Positions 9,284-20,141 of a DNA stretch of 64,000 nucleotides are shown here, in pieces (position 1 is the first letter of the stretch; every line of letters begins with the position of its first letter). The notes beneath the pieces were generated by a model that had not been told where the DNA came from, ran no database searches, and was given only the letters and a program-made list of their open reading frames with translations. Source of the stretch: Brachypterus glaber (lineage: Eukaryota > Arthropoda > Insecta > Coleoptera > Kateretidae); contig OY294044.1 of the NCBI GenBank assembly GCA_958510825.1, forward strand, positions 74,818,895 through 74,882,894, written 5' to 3'. The position numbers and the translations under genes were made by a program.

Positions 9284-11990
9284 CTACGCTAGCACCCGTC
9301 GCCCGGATAGATTGAGCATTCTGGCCTGGAACGCCCAGGGGCTGATTGCGCAGGCGCATAAGCGCAGAGAGCTGGATGAGCTGCTACTGAGACTTAATGT
9401 TGACATTTGCCTTCTGTCAGAGACCCATGCCAAGGACGGTGATAATTTTCCCAAATTCCCAAATTACTGTGTTTATACGACAAATAGAGGCACAACCGGG
9501 TGGGGCGGTACTGCCATTATCATTAAAAGGAACATCGATCACTACCCCCTAAATCCAACGCCAACGAAAGTGCTGGAAAATACGGCTATTATGGTTAGAG
9601 CAAAAGGAGGCGATATCAGGATAGTCTCAGGGTACTACCCCCCAGGCAAACCCTTTTCTGCACAAGACTATCTTGATATCTTAGACTCCACGTCTCCGAC
9701 CATAATGGCCGGTGACCTAAACGCGAAGCACACAACGTGGAATTCACGATTAAACAATCCATATGGATCTAAGTTGAAAAAAATAGCGGATCAAAGGGGC
9801 TGGTCGGTGTTCGGCCCAAGGGATCCCACACACTTTCCGGGTGGGACCAATCTGCCTGATGTCCTCGACATTGCCATTTGTCTTAACATAGTAAATCCTA
9901 TATCTATCCATAATATCGACGAACTTTCGTCCGACCACAATCCCATTCACATAATCCTTGAAGGAGACGTCACGACTGATAACATACATAAGACTTTTGT
10001 ACACTGGCCCACATATAGAAAGGCAATATTGGAGACGTTTGGCAGCATAAAAAGGGTCAATAACACGGTTGACCTAGACGATGCTGTCAGTCATCTCCAA
10101 TCAAGTATCACCCAAGCCATACAAAAAGCCAGCTCGACAAAAGTCTTGCCCGCCAAACACCCCTACGACATCCCTCAAAGTTTAAGGGACCTCATATGTA
10201 GGAGACGTAAGACCAAAAAACTTTCCCAACGAACACAACTCCCTCAAGACAAAACAGACTACAATCGGCTAAATACCGAAGTCCGTCTCGCGATGTCTGA
10301 ACTACACAATCAGAAATGGCAGGATAAACTGGCCACCCTAGAGCCTGAGGATGGTTCGGTGTGGAAGATGGCAAGAGCCCTCACCAAACAACCCCGTACC
10401 ACTATCCCTCCACTAACTACACCAAACGGTGTAGCTCACACTGATGAGGAAAAGGTGGAGGCTTTTGCTGACTCCCTCACCGAACAGTTCGCTCCCTTCC
10501 CCCCCGCGGATGACCTCTTCGCCCACTTCCAGGAGGTGGAGGACACAGTAGAGAAGACCCTTGAGGGCCCTGTTGATGACACTTTCGCGCCAGCCACTCT
10601 AGCCGAAATAAAAGCAATTATTAAGGAATTAAAACCGAATAAGGCTCCTGGTTACGATGGCATCAACAATAGGGCACTCAAGCTTCTTCCGGACAGGCTT
10701 ATGGTAGCGTTAACATCGTACATAAACGCCTGTCTAAGACTGTGTAACTTTCCAACTCCCTGGAAACTGGCGGAAATCATCCTCATCCCCAAGTCTCTAA
10801 AAAGCAGGTCTAACCCCAAAAACTATCGACCAATAAGCCTCCTTCCCTCCCTCTCAAAAATAGCAGAAAAAGTCATTTCTAAACGCGTAAGCGACAAAGC
10901 CAACGAGCTAGGGGTACTACCGGACACACAATTCGGATTCAGACAGCAACATGGCACTGCAGATCAACTCCTGCGCACATCTGAACTGATTACCGAGGGC
11001 TTTAACAGAAAAGACGCCACTGGGATGGTGCTCCTGGATGTTCAACAAGCCTTTGACAGGGTTTGGCATCCAGGAGTTATATATAAACTAAAAAAATTCA
11101 ATTTCCCCCTAAGGTGGATAAAGCTCATTTGGTCCTTTCTAAAAAACCGTAAATTTAGGGTGAAAATTGGCAAAATTGTCTCTCTGATCAGGGATATACT
11201 CGCCGGTGTCGCACAGGGCTCAGTCTTCGCGCCCCTCATCTTCCTGATATACTTCGCGGACTTGCCAAGGACGCCGAACGTCCTTAACGGCCAGTACGCG
11301 GACGACACTTACTTCCTCACTCGATCAAGAAATGCCGATTCGATCGTCAGGGCGCTTCAGACAGCTCTGGACGCGGTGGAAGATTGGTGTGACCTTTGGA
11401 GAATAAAGGTCAACCCAACTAAGACCCAAGCTATTTTCATAACCAGAAGGCGCATCAGGCCTGCAGAGAGACTGGAACTGCTGGGGGAAACCATCCCCTG
11501 GAAGGAAGATGTGAAGTATCTTGGTATTACATATGACAAAGCACTGACTTGGAAAAAACACATAGATAATAACGCGAATAAAGGTAGGGCGCTAGTCTAC
11601 AAACTGCGCCCTCTGCTAGCTGGCAACCATATGTCATTAAATACCAAGATACTATGCATCAAATCCCTAGTCAGACCGGTCCTTCTGTACGCCTGTAGCG
11701 CCTGGGGTTACGCCGCGCCTACCTACCTGAAGCGCCTCGAGGCCGTCCAAAGCCTGGCCATGAGGATCGCCGTCGGCGCGCCTTGGTTTGTTCGTAATGA
11801 GGTTATCAGGAGAGAACTCAAACTACCAACTCTGCTAGAACACTTAAAAGTTCTAGCAGAGAGACACTATGAACGGGCCGTAAACCACCCAAACGAGCTT
11901 GTGCAGCAAGCTGTCGATTATGTCCCTGACCGGAGAGCCAAGTATAATAGGCCCAAAAATATTACAAATTTTGAATTTAATCCACCCTAA
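9276..11990 (+). CDS. LINE ORF2 (endonuclease-reverse transcriptase), unit C, complete
   Basis: 904 residues from the ATG at 9276. Endonuclease: N19 in WNAQG, E49 in LSETH, D147/N149 in GDLN and D220-H221 in SDH, which are the metal-binding and catalytic positions of APE-type LINE endonucleases. Reverse transcriptase: D588 in LLDV, AQGS, and YADD at 674-677. Thumb-like YLGITYD and a conserved C-terminal region follow; this last part is absent from units A and B. One Ala to Thr change (RRRKT) marks this copy. All catalytic motifs are present and the frame is intact, so this copy could encode an active enzyme. Clade assignment rests on motif style and ORF layout. Confidence 0.95.
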   Translation: MPSYASTRRPDRLSILAWNAQGLIAQAHKRRELDELLLRLNVDICLLSETHAKDGDNFPKFPNYCVYTTNRGTTGWGGTAIIIKRNIDHYPLNPTPTKVLENTAIMVRAKGGDIRIVSGYYPPGKPFSAQDYLDILDSTSPTIMAGDLNAKHTTWNSRLNNPYGSKLKKIADQRGWSVFGPRDPTHFPGGTNLPDVLDIAICLNIVNPISIHNIDELSSDHNPIHIILEGDVTTDNIHKTFVHWPTYRKAILETFGSIKRVNNTVDLDDAVSHLQSSITQAIQKASSTKVLPAKHPYDIPQSLRDLICRRRKTKKLSQRTQLPQDKTDYNRLNTEVRLAMSELHNQKWQDKLATLEPEDGSVWKMARALTKQPRTTIPPLTTPNGVAHTDEEKVEAFADSLTEQFAPFPPADDLFAHFQEVEDTVEKTLEGPVDDTFAPATLAEIKAIIKELKPNKAPGYDGINNRALKLLPDRLMVALTSYINACLRLCNFPTPWKLAEIILIPKSLKSRSNPKNYRPISLLPSLSKIAEKVISKRVSDKANELGVLPDTQFGFRQQHGTADQLLRTSELITEGFNRKDATGMVLLDVQQAFDRVWHPGVIYKLKKFNFPLRWIKLIWSFLKNRKFRVKIGKIVSLIRDILAGVAQGSVFAPLIFLIYFADLPRTPNVLNGQYADDTYFLTRSRNADSIVRALQTALDAVEDWCDLWRIKVNPTKTQAIFITRRRIRPAERLELLGETIPWKEDVKYLGITYDKALTWKKHIDNNANKGRALVYKLRPLLAGNHMSLNTKILCIKSLVRPVLLYACSAWGYAAPTYLKRLEAVQSLAMRIAVGAPWFVRNEVIRRELKLPTLLEHLKVLAERHYERAVNHPNELVQQAVDYVPDRRAKYNRPKNITNFEFNPP

Positions 11991-12349
11991 GACAGAAAGG
12001 ACGAGCTTTAACAATCCTGGGGGAAACAGCCCTCGGTAATAATTTTTATAAATTCATTTTAATTTTAATTTTAATTTTAATGTCCATAGTCACCAATGTT
12101 TAACATGTCCCCACTTTTATCATTTTATTTTACACCAATTTTATATGTTTATTTGTTCCATTTTTATTTATTTATTTATTCTTTAACCTATTCAATTTTA
12201 ATTCTTAACCATTTTAAATGTATCGTCCCCATGTTAACTATTTATGTAATATTTATTAAACCAAATTTTAAATGTATGTTCCCATTATCAATGTTAATTT
12301 ATTATTATTTATTATATTATTTTTATTTAGAAAAAAAAAAAAAAAAAAA
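11991..12349 (+). other. LINE 3' UTR and poly(A) tail
   Basis: About 340 bp of AT-rich non-coding sequence after the ORF2 stop, including AATTTT repeats near 12054-12081 and TTTA runs, then 19 As at 12331-12349. The poly(A) marks the 3' insertion boundary typical of target-primed reverse transcription. Confidence 0.88.
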
Positions 12350-12502
12350 GGTTCTGAAAGGGACCCGTTTTATGATTATGTCAAGCACGGCACGGCTTAT
12401 AAACAAAAATATACTCATGACAAAAGAAATCAGCTCCTTATTCGCATAATGGGGTCCTACACAGGACAAACTCACCAAAAAAAATAATACAGATGTCTAC
12501 AA

Positions 12503-13225
12503 TCAATAAATTGCCGGGCAAGAGAACTGTGTTCTGACCCGGAAAGACAAATACAATGAGGATGCGATGCGATGCGACGTTCGTAAAGCTAGACCTATTT
12601 TTGCTAAATTTTTACACCATTCTTTTTGATTATCTTTTATAGATCTTATAGCAGTAGAAATTGTGCGATGTTGCCTTTCCGTCGGATTATTTTGACTATG
12701 GTAAAGTGCATTAAACCAAATTTTCTGTACATTATATTCATCTGCTAATTTTTTAAAAACTTTACCAGCAAATTGTTTTCGATTATCGACAATTAAAAAT
12801 TGACAGACTCCGTAAACTAAAAAAACTTCATTCTCAATGAATTTACATATTGCATTTGCAGTAGCTTCCCTTAAAGGATGTAATAATGTATATTTTGTAA
12901 ACCAGTCTGACACAACTAAAAGATAACAAAAACCTTTAGAACTTCTGGGAAATGGTCCCTGCAAATCACATGAAATAACTTGCCACGGATAATTTACTTC
13001 TTTTTCACGACCCATCAATCCAAAACGTGCAGAATTACTAACTTTTTGTGATTGACAAATATTACAACATCTTACATACTTTAAAATATCTTTACGCATT
13101 TTTGGCCAAAAATATGTTTCTGAAATTCTATAAAAAGTTTTAAAAAATCCCATATGAGAAGCTAATACATCGTCATGACATTCTTTTAGTCCAAACGACA
13201 TTTTTGAGGCACTAACAATTTCCAC
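12503..13225 (-). pseudogene. Gypsy integrase, truncated and frameshifted
   Basis: 240 residues. The HHCC zinc-binding region uses H17, H24, C54 and C57. The catalytic core has D87 in SCDLQGP, D147 and E183, a spacing of 35 residues between the last two as in retroviral-type integrases. The usual SDNG context reads VDNR, a change next to a catalytic Asp. The frame is lost after LALRTSHR at a GCATC-type repeat near 12559-12576; a different frame continues similar-looking integrase sequence, so slippage in this repeat is the likely break. The 5' end overlaps the RT frame at a run of five Ts (13201-13205), another frameshift. The C-terminal domain is not recognisable. Confidence 0.82.
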
Positions 13226-14685
13226 TCTATAATATTACTTTTTACTTTTGTCTTGGTCGGTATGAACTTATAAATATTATCATCAATAACTTTAAATTGC
13301 GGATATGAATCTGGACTCTTAACAATTTTTTCCCTCAACTGAATATAATATTTATCACTATTATAATCATTTTCATTAAAATTAATTAAATTTACATCTG
13401 GAAAAATTGATTTTTCTGGTTCTATTCTATCAAAAGCTCTGGATAACCCATCAGCTACTACATTTAATTTACCTCTACGATATACAATATCCATATCATA
13501 TTGCTGTAATTTTAATGACCATCTAGCCAAGCGACCAGAGGGATCTTTCATATTACTCAAATATTTTAATGAAGAATGATCTGTAATTACTGTGAATTTA
13601 ACACCTTCAATATATGGTCTAAACCTATCTATAGCAAACAAAACAGCTAAACATTCCTTTTCACCTACAGAATATTTTATTTCACTACGTGTTAAAGCTC
13701 TACTAGCATAAGCTATTACTTTTTCTTGACCATCTTGCGTTTGTGTTAATATGGAACCGAGGCCAACTAAAGAAGCATCACATTGTATAACAAATGATAA
13801 AGAAAAATTGGGACTTGCTAAAGCTGGAGCATTTATTAAAGATTCCTTCAACAATAAAAAAGCTTTTTCTGCATCAGTATTCCAACTAATGGCTTGTTTT
13901 TTACCTTTGCCCTTTAAAAGTGAATTTAATGGACTAACAATTGTTGAAAAATTCCTAACAAATCTACGATACCACGAAGCTACACCTAAAAATCGTTTTA
14001 TCTCTGTACTATTTGTTGGTCTAGGATAGTTTATTATTGCTTCTACTTTTTGCGGATCGGTTCTTAAACCAAAATTATCAATTACAAAACCTAAATACTT
14101 AAGTGATTTTCTAAAAAAATTACTTTTTTCAAAATTTATTGTAAGATTTGCAGATTTTAATTTTTCATGTACTATTTGAAGTAATTTAATATGTTCCTCA
14201 AAAGTTTTTGATACTATTATAATGTTGTCAATATAAACAAATATATTTGGATAAAAGGAGAAAGGAAAAAGTTTATCCATTAATCTTTGCTGACTTTGTG
14301 TTCCATTTTTGAGTCCATAACACATTAAATTAAATTCAAATAGTCCCCTACCAGGTACGGAAAATGCAGTTTTTTCTTTAGCAGTTTTTGTAAGTGGAAT
14401 CTGCCAAAAAGCATTTTTTAAATCTATACTTGATATATATTTTGCATCGCCTAATAAACTTAAAATGGAGTCTATCCTTGGTAAAGGATGTGAATCACCT
14501 TTTGTAATAGAATTTAATTTACGTCCATCAAAACAAAAACGGTATGTACCATTAGCTTTTTTTACTAATAAAACTGGTGAATTAAAATCAGAATAAGATG
14601 GTGAAACTATATCATCTTTTAACATTTTATCTAACTCTTTATGTAAAATTTCTATTAAATAAGGTGACAAAGGATATTGACGCAT
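13186..14685 (-). pseudogene. Gypsy reverse transcriptase-RNase H with altered catalytic motif
   Basis: 499 residues. RT palm motifs include SSIDLKNAFWQIPL and a YxDD-box position that reads YIDN (14224-14235, residues 151-154), so the second catalytic Asp is Asn. The normally conserved GLKNAPATFQ-type segment is also altered (GLKNGTQSQQ). RNase H follows with IQCDAS, TDHSSLKYL and ADGLSRA. The upstream join to gag-protease needs a one-base change near 14684-14690 and the downstream join to integrase another. The Asp-to-Asn change should abolish or strongly reduce polymerase activity. The ATG at 14685 is only the first Met of the open frame; the frame is open further upstream. Confidence 0.88.
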
Positions 14686-16909
14686 TAAAAGGTTTATTAT
14701 TTCCTGTATCTATATCATGTTCTATTAAATTTGTTCTACCTATTTTTTCGCTATATAATTCTTTAAATAAACTAACAAATTTATCTGCTATTTTTTTTTG
14801 TTCATCTGTCAAGTCACATAAGCCTACTGAATTATCTTTATTTATATCCTGACTATCACTGTTATTACTGATCACATTCAAATTATTAATTTTATTATTC
14901 CAAGATTCATCAGAAAAATCCAGAGTCATAGAAAACAATTGTAAAAAATTCACACCAAAAATAAAATTTGTTTCCAAAGAAGGAACAACCAAGACTTGTA
15001 AAATCTTAACTTCATTATCTACTTTAATAGGTAAATAAACAACACCAGTTACTAACTGTTTAGATTTATCAGCTGTAGTAACATGCGGTATAAGACATTT
15101 ATCAATTTTTAAATTAAATTTCTCTAAAATTTTAATCGCGTGACCACCAGCCACTGAACAATTTGCACCTGTATCAATCAAAGCTGTTATATTTTTATCA
15201 AAAATATTTACTTTAATATATGGACGGTTATCTCTAGGTAATTTAATAAAAGAACTTTTATTAATTACAGACAAACTATACGGTTTATAAAAATTTTTAA
15301 CTTTATCCAACCAATCTTTCCATTCATTCAAATAAAATCGTTTATTTGTTTCTGTTATACTTGATTTTTGTAAAGAATTGATATTATTTTTATTATAATA
15401 AATGTTTTTACAAAAAGTAGTTTTGTTATCCTTTTTTACCTGACTGTCATTATTATTTTTAGCCTTTTTATTAAGTGAATGCCGACTAAAATCATCCACT
15501 TTCCTATTTAGTTTTTTTTTACAGGAAGGGCAATTTTTAAAAACTACATCTTTATATCCACATTTATAACAAAACTTTGTTCTTTTAGCTAAACATTTGC
15601 TAAAAATATGATTTGGTTGGTTACAGTTATAACAAATTATTTGTCTAATTTTATTATTACTACTATTCTGTGTATTATTAAAGCTTTGATTGGTACTTTG
15701 ACTAATTTGAGAAACTTGACTACTATTACATACTGAACTTTGACGAGTAGAGGAAGATGGGGTAAGTTTGGACACTGTGGTATTATGACTACAGTTACAT
15801 TTACTACTAAAATTTTGATTTATATCCGAACTTAGGACATTTACTTTATTAACTGCTTTATTTTTTGCCACACTTTTACCTGCTATGCTCTTTTGTTTTA
15901 CTTGATAAGCTTCATCTATTCTTTTACAGCTGTCTTTTAAATCTTCTAAATCATTTATTTCTATAAGTGATAATGGTGTAAAATAATGTGGTAATATTCT
16001 TTCTCTAATCGTCTTAAGTCTAGTATATAAACTTGCAGCATGAATTAAACGTTTAAACAAGGTTTCCATAGCACCTATAAAAATTGCGATTTCATCGGGA
16101 TTTTGATATCTAGAACGGATATCATCCCATGTTCTATCATCTATGTTAGCTGGAAGAAAATCTTTTTTTAATGCTTGAATTATTTGAGACCACGAATTTA
16201 AATTATCTTTAATTGAGAGAAACCATGACAATGCTGGTTCTTTGAATAAGTCATATGCGGATTTAAATAACATTTCGTCTGTAACATTTCTACTTATTTT
16301 CATATATTCAACTTGCTCAATAAAATTTAAAACATTAGACTTTCCATCAAAATTAATATTCCATTTATAAACTGGTACTGATTTTAAATAATCATTATCT
16401 TTTTTACTAGAAACATTAGGACTAAACTGTGTACTATTATGTAATGAAATATTATTATTTACTTGAGTAAGATCTGATTTTTTACCAGATTTTTCATAAA
16501 GATCTAAAATATCTGCTTCTATTTCTAAACAAGTTGCTTTTGTTATTTCTAAAAATTGAATACGTCTAACTTTATTTTCTTCTACTTCAGGAAAACGTTT
16601 CAGACGATTTGTTACATGTACTAAATAAGTTTTTAATTTTCTTAAATCGGCTAAACTATAATCACCATGATATTCTACAATTTCTGAAGATATACTATCT
16701 AAAATTCTATTAATATTTTCCACTTCACTGTTAAAATTAAAAGTCGGATCTACATATTTTACTTTAGGATCTTCCCTAGCTATGGCTCTACCTAAAACTT
16801 TAATTCTAGATGCTCTATTATTTTTTGCTGTTAAATGTCTTATACGAAGTTCATAATTTACCATTTCTGCAGTCAAAAATCTAATTTCCATTTTATCTAA
16901 ATCTTCCAT
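14639..16909 (-). pseudogene. Gypsy Gag with aspartic protease
   Basis: 756 residues, frame open throughout. A helical, charged N-terminal half resembles a capsid-type Gag. A CCHC knuckle lies near residue 427 (CYNCNQPNHIFSKC). A second near 447 (CYKCGYKDVVFKNC) has Val at the expected His. The protease has DTG at 579-581 (LIDTGANCS) and a downstream FIFGVNFL. The protein runs on to the HDIDTG segment that normally begins pol and then leaves the RT frame. Start at 16909 is the first Met after the leader. In this family Gag builds the virus-like particle and the protease cleaves the polyprotein. The frame change could be programmed, but two further breaks downstream make decay more likely. Confidence 0.82.
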
Positions 16910-17488
16910 TTTGAATATTTATTTTCAAAATTTAAATTCAATTTACTCAAAATATCTATTTTATAATAAAATATTTATACTGTACCACAAATTATTTTTT
17001 TTTGTGTACTCTGCTCAAAAAAGTTTTTGCATACTTTGGAAAATTTCCCAAATATGTCAAAAAAAATACTAAATTATTATTTATCTCAATTGGACAAATT
17101 AATAATTATAAATAGTCTCCAAAACTACAAAATTAGCTAATATTTATTCATATCCTTCGCATAAATAAATACCCTATTATCCATTTATTTCTATTGAATA
17201 AACGATAATTTCTAGAAAAACTGAACCAACGCCAAAATTTCTCTATTCCATGTTATTCCATGAAATTCAGAAAAAACATAAAAAACACATATCTGATATA
17301 TCTTATCAGATTAACTCTAATTTGACTTAATTTTCAACAAAAAATATTTTATTCAACAGTTATATGTAGTTTTTCTCAAAATGAACATTAAGTTACACTG
17401 AAAAAAAATAAGCTTTAGATTTTTATAAAAAATACACTGAGAAAAATAGAGTAAAATTAAAAAAACAAGTGTTCTATCTATCCAAATA
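16910..17488 (-). other. Gypsy untranslated leader
   Basis: About 580 bp of AT-rich sequence between the primer binding site and the gag start codon, with no open frame of note. Its position fits the 5' untranslated leader of the LTR element. Confidence 0.6.
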
Positions 17489-17506
17489 CCACGTTCTTGG
17501 GCGCCA
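17489..17506 (-). promoter_or_regulatory. Candidate primer binding site (PBS) of the Gypsy element
   Basis: On the minus strand the sequence TGGCGCCCAAGAACGTGG follows the candidate LTR after a few bases. TGGCGCCCAA is the typical start of tRNA-primed sites in Gypsy elements. Position and orientation agree with gag lying downstream. Confidence 0.72.
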
Positions 17507-17513
17507 ATATTAG

Positions 17514-19592
17514 TGTACCGTAATTAATACGTTCACTGCCAACGGCTAGTTTTGACAGCGGAGCAATGGGTATGGGCAAGGGAAAAATAGAAAGAATTGA
17601 TTAATGTTGTTAGGGGCGCCAGTTACTTTAGCTTTTACTCCTTTAGGTAAGTAACAACCTAGTGTAAATACTTAAGCTTTTCAGTTTGAGAAAATATAAC
17701 CCTTAAATAAAATAAGATAATTCATTTGAGAAATTTATTATAAATAAACTTAATGAAAGCACATCAAGTAATGTATTAATATATATAAAAAATATGTGTA
17801 ATTATATTAAGATATAATTAAAGAAATCTTAATAAAAATTACTAAATTCAGAAATCATTCGACTTAAATGTATAAAGAAAACATGAAGTTCAGCAAGCAC
17901 CAAGAAATGTATGTAAACAGCAATCATTTCTTGCAGTGTATAAAAGTCATGCTTAAATTAGAAATCATTTAATCAAAAGTATGATATTTAATAATTAATA
18001 AATGAGATTAAATGTTTTAAAAAAATAAGTACCTAAAAATGAACAAAAGCCAGAAGGGCATATAGTATTAAACAATACTATATCAGATCTGATAAAGTTT
18101 ACAGTTATAAGAATATTGAAATAAAAGAATTTTAAATATGAAATATTGCTTTCAAAAGTTTTCAGAATGAGTACTTAGCTGGTTTCTGCAAAATCCATGA
18201 GGTATGAATTCCATCGTCTCCATCTGTGCAAGTCTCCCCTATGCTGATGAATTCATTTCTCAAATGAAAGAAAAAAATATAGGCTGTCCCATCTACTTTG
18301 GAAAAATCATCTTCCAGGATAAAATGTATTATCGAAATTGTTGTCCGGGATAAAATATACTTTTGAAAATTATGTCCAATGTAAAATTGTCTGTTAGACG
18401 GTCATATAGAATTTATCTATGCCGAAAATCACAGAACCATGTTCCAACAGAACATCACTCCATGCGGAGAACTTGTATATCAAATATACCAAAATAAACT
18501 TCAACTTAAGTTAATGTAATTCCATATTAATGGTATAGAAATGGTGATTAATGGTAATTAATGGTGGTTAATTAATTAATGGTGCTAAAACAATAATTAT
18601 ATCTCAGAAATATTCTAAGAAACAGAAAAACTTAACTTACATGTCATACTAAGTCTTCGATGTCCATCGAAACGTTATAAATGCGTAATTGTAGAAAATA
18701 ACAGTTACAATATCTTCCGCATTGTTTAAATATTCATTTTCACTAACTTTAAATAAAAATACATGAAGGATTACTTCGATGATTACAGAAAATAAACACT
18801 CGTCAATATGACACCACCATTGTAACAGAGTTGCTTCCAGAAGAACGAAAATCGACCTTATTCACTAGTATGAACCCTTCAGGTAAATAAAATACTATTT
18901 CTGAACTATTAGCGACATCTATGCAAGTCATTATCAACTACAGTTTTACCGTATAGGATTCCTAATAAAGGTAACGGCAACGACACCAAAAATAATAACC
19001 AAAAAGAATATTTCCTAATAAATCCGTATTAGTGATATCTAACCTCAAAATATTACTCTAAGAAACAAATATAAACAATACTTATTGTTTATCAGCAAAA
19101 CTAATAAAAATACGAACAGAATACTAAGTGTCCTGTGAACTAAGTATAAACAAAATACTGAATCTAAGTGAGCAGTTCCAGCAAACTATTTTCAACAAAT
19201 TCTGGATTATCCCGAAGGAATAAGCATACGAAACTTTCCAGGAGAGACAAGCTACAGATGAAAGCCAGTGAAATCCAACCCTCAATAGACTCTGAAACAT
19301 ATAAAAACCAGGTAAGTCCATAGACAAATGCATTATAGAGAAATAAGTCATATGATTCTTTATTATTAAAAATCATATTCTAATTATGTTTTCTTTATGT
19401 TATTTTCAGGTAGAACTATGGAATAGAGACTTATATGGTTAGAATTCAGTTCCTGCTACAAAATAGTCCCAGATACAAAATAGTTCTGTACGTACGTAAC
19501 TATATACAAAATAAACATAAATTATAACGTAAGTAAACGAATAGTTTAATTAACCCTTGCTATATTACAAAGTGACGATTTATATCGTTACA
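17514..19592 (-). repeat. Candidate 5' LTR of the Gypsy element
   Basis: The minus strand starts TGTAACG at 19592 and ends CGGTACA at 17514, a TG...CA pair whose 7-bp ends are inverted repeats at 6 of 7 positions. The inner end lies 7 bp from the primer binding site. At about 2.1 kb it would be a long LTR, and no second LTR is in the window to prove the edges. The inner edge is better supported than the outer. Open frames inside it look spurious. Confidence 0.45.
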
Positions 19593-20081
19593 GTATATAG
19601 ATAAATTAAAGATACTTTTTACCACCAAAAAAATGGGGGTTTAAAGAAAGACCCGCGCACGAGTCCTTTTGGACTTGGAAGAGCCCATACCTACTGTTTC
19701 CAATAGAACAGAAAATTACGAGTGCTAAATATGCCCAAGAAGTCAAAATAAATAGACAAAAAAATTTTGGGCTTGCAAAGAACGTATGTACAAGGTGCAT
19801 GAGCGACTAAAATATTGCATTATTTGCAGTCAAAGTTTAAATATTTTTAAAATTTAAGTTTTTTTTATTTATTTTTTATAAATTTATATGTTAAAAAAAA
19901 ATGCTTTAGTTTCAGGAAGTTTGTAAAGTTATTTTTTCATTTTTTTTTCAAATTACCTTACAGATGTTAAATATATGTTAAAATCATTTTTATTTTACCC
20001 TTAACAGTTACTTAAACATTTATAATTTGAAACAATGATGTAAATGACTTTTAAATACAACCCAACATAAAAATATAATTA

Positions 20082-20141
<60 letters not shown>

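Larger units (their letters stand above)
6983..12349 (+). mobile_element. Jockey-type LINE, unit C (full length, with 3' UTR and poly(A))
   Basis: The only complete element in view, about 5.37 kb: 5' UTR from the AATAGAGAGAG boundary, ORF1, ORF2, a 3' UTR of about 340 bp and a 19-A tail. Beyond the tail the sequence changes to Gypsy-derived sequence in the opposite orientation. The target-site duplication cannot be judged because the left end of the array is outside the window. Confidence 0.95.
12350..19592 (-). mobile_element. Degenerate Ty3/Gypsy LTR retrotransposon, 3' end missing
   Basis: Reading leftward on the minus strand: candidate 5' LTR, primer binding site, leader, gag-protease, RT-RNase H, integrase. 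Gene order RT-RNase H-integrase identifies Ty3/Gypsy. The coding region is broken into three frames and has substitutions at catalytic sites. The integrase end, any following sequence and the 3' LTR are missing at the LINE poly(A). The 12350-12502 stretch is probably a degraded continuation of the integrase region. The simplest reading is that the LINE inserted into this element. Confidence 0.85.

Noticed and set aside
1..12349. Assembly duplication as the cause of the LINE array
   Set aside because: Not excluded, but less likely: units differ by a 12-bp indel and several substitutions, and the junction is a novel sequence and not a simple repeat of a full element.
12096..12487. Plus-strand open frames after ORF2 of the last LINE unit
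   Set aside because: They run through the AT-rich 3' UTR and poly(A) into the Gypsy remnant; composition explains them.
19124..19376. Minus-strand frames inside the candidate LTR
   Set aside because: Two overlapping frames with no motif; LTRs do not normally encode protein.
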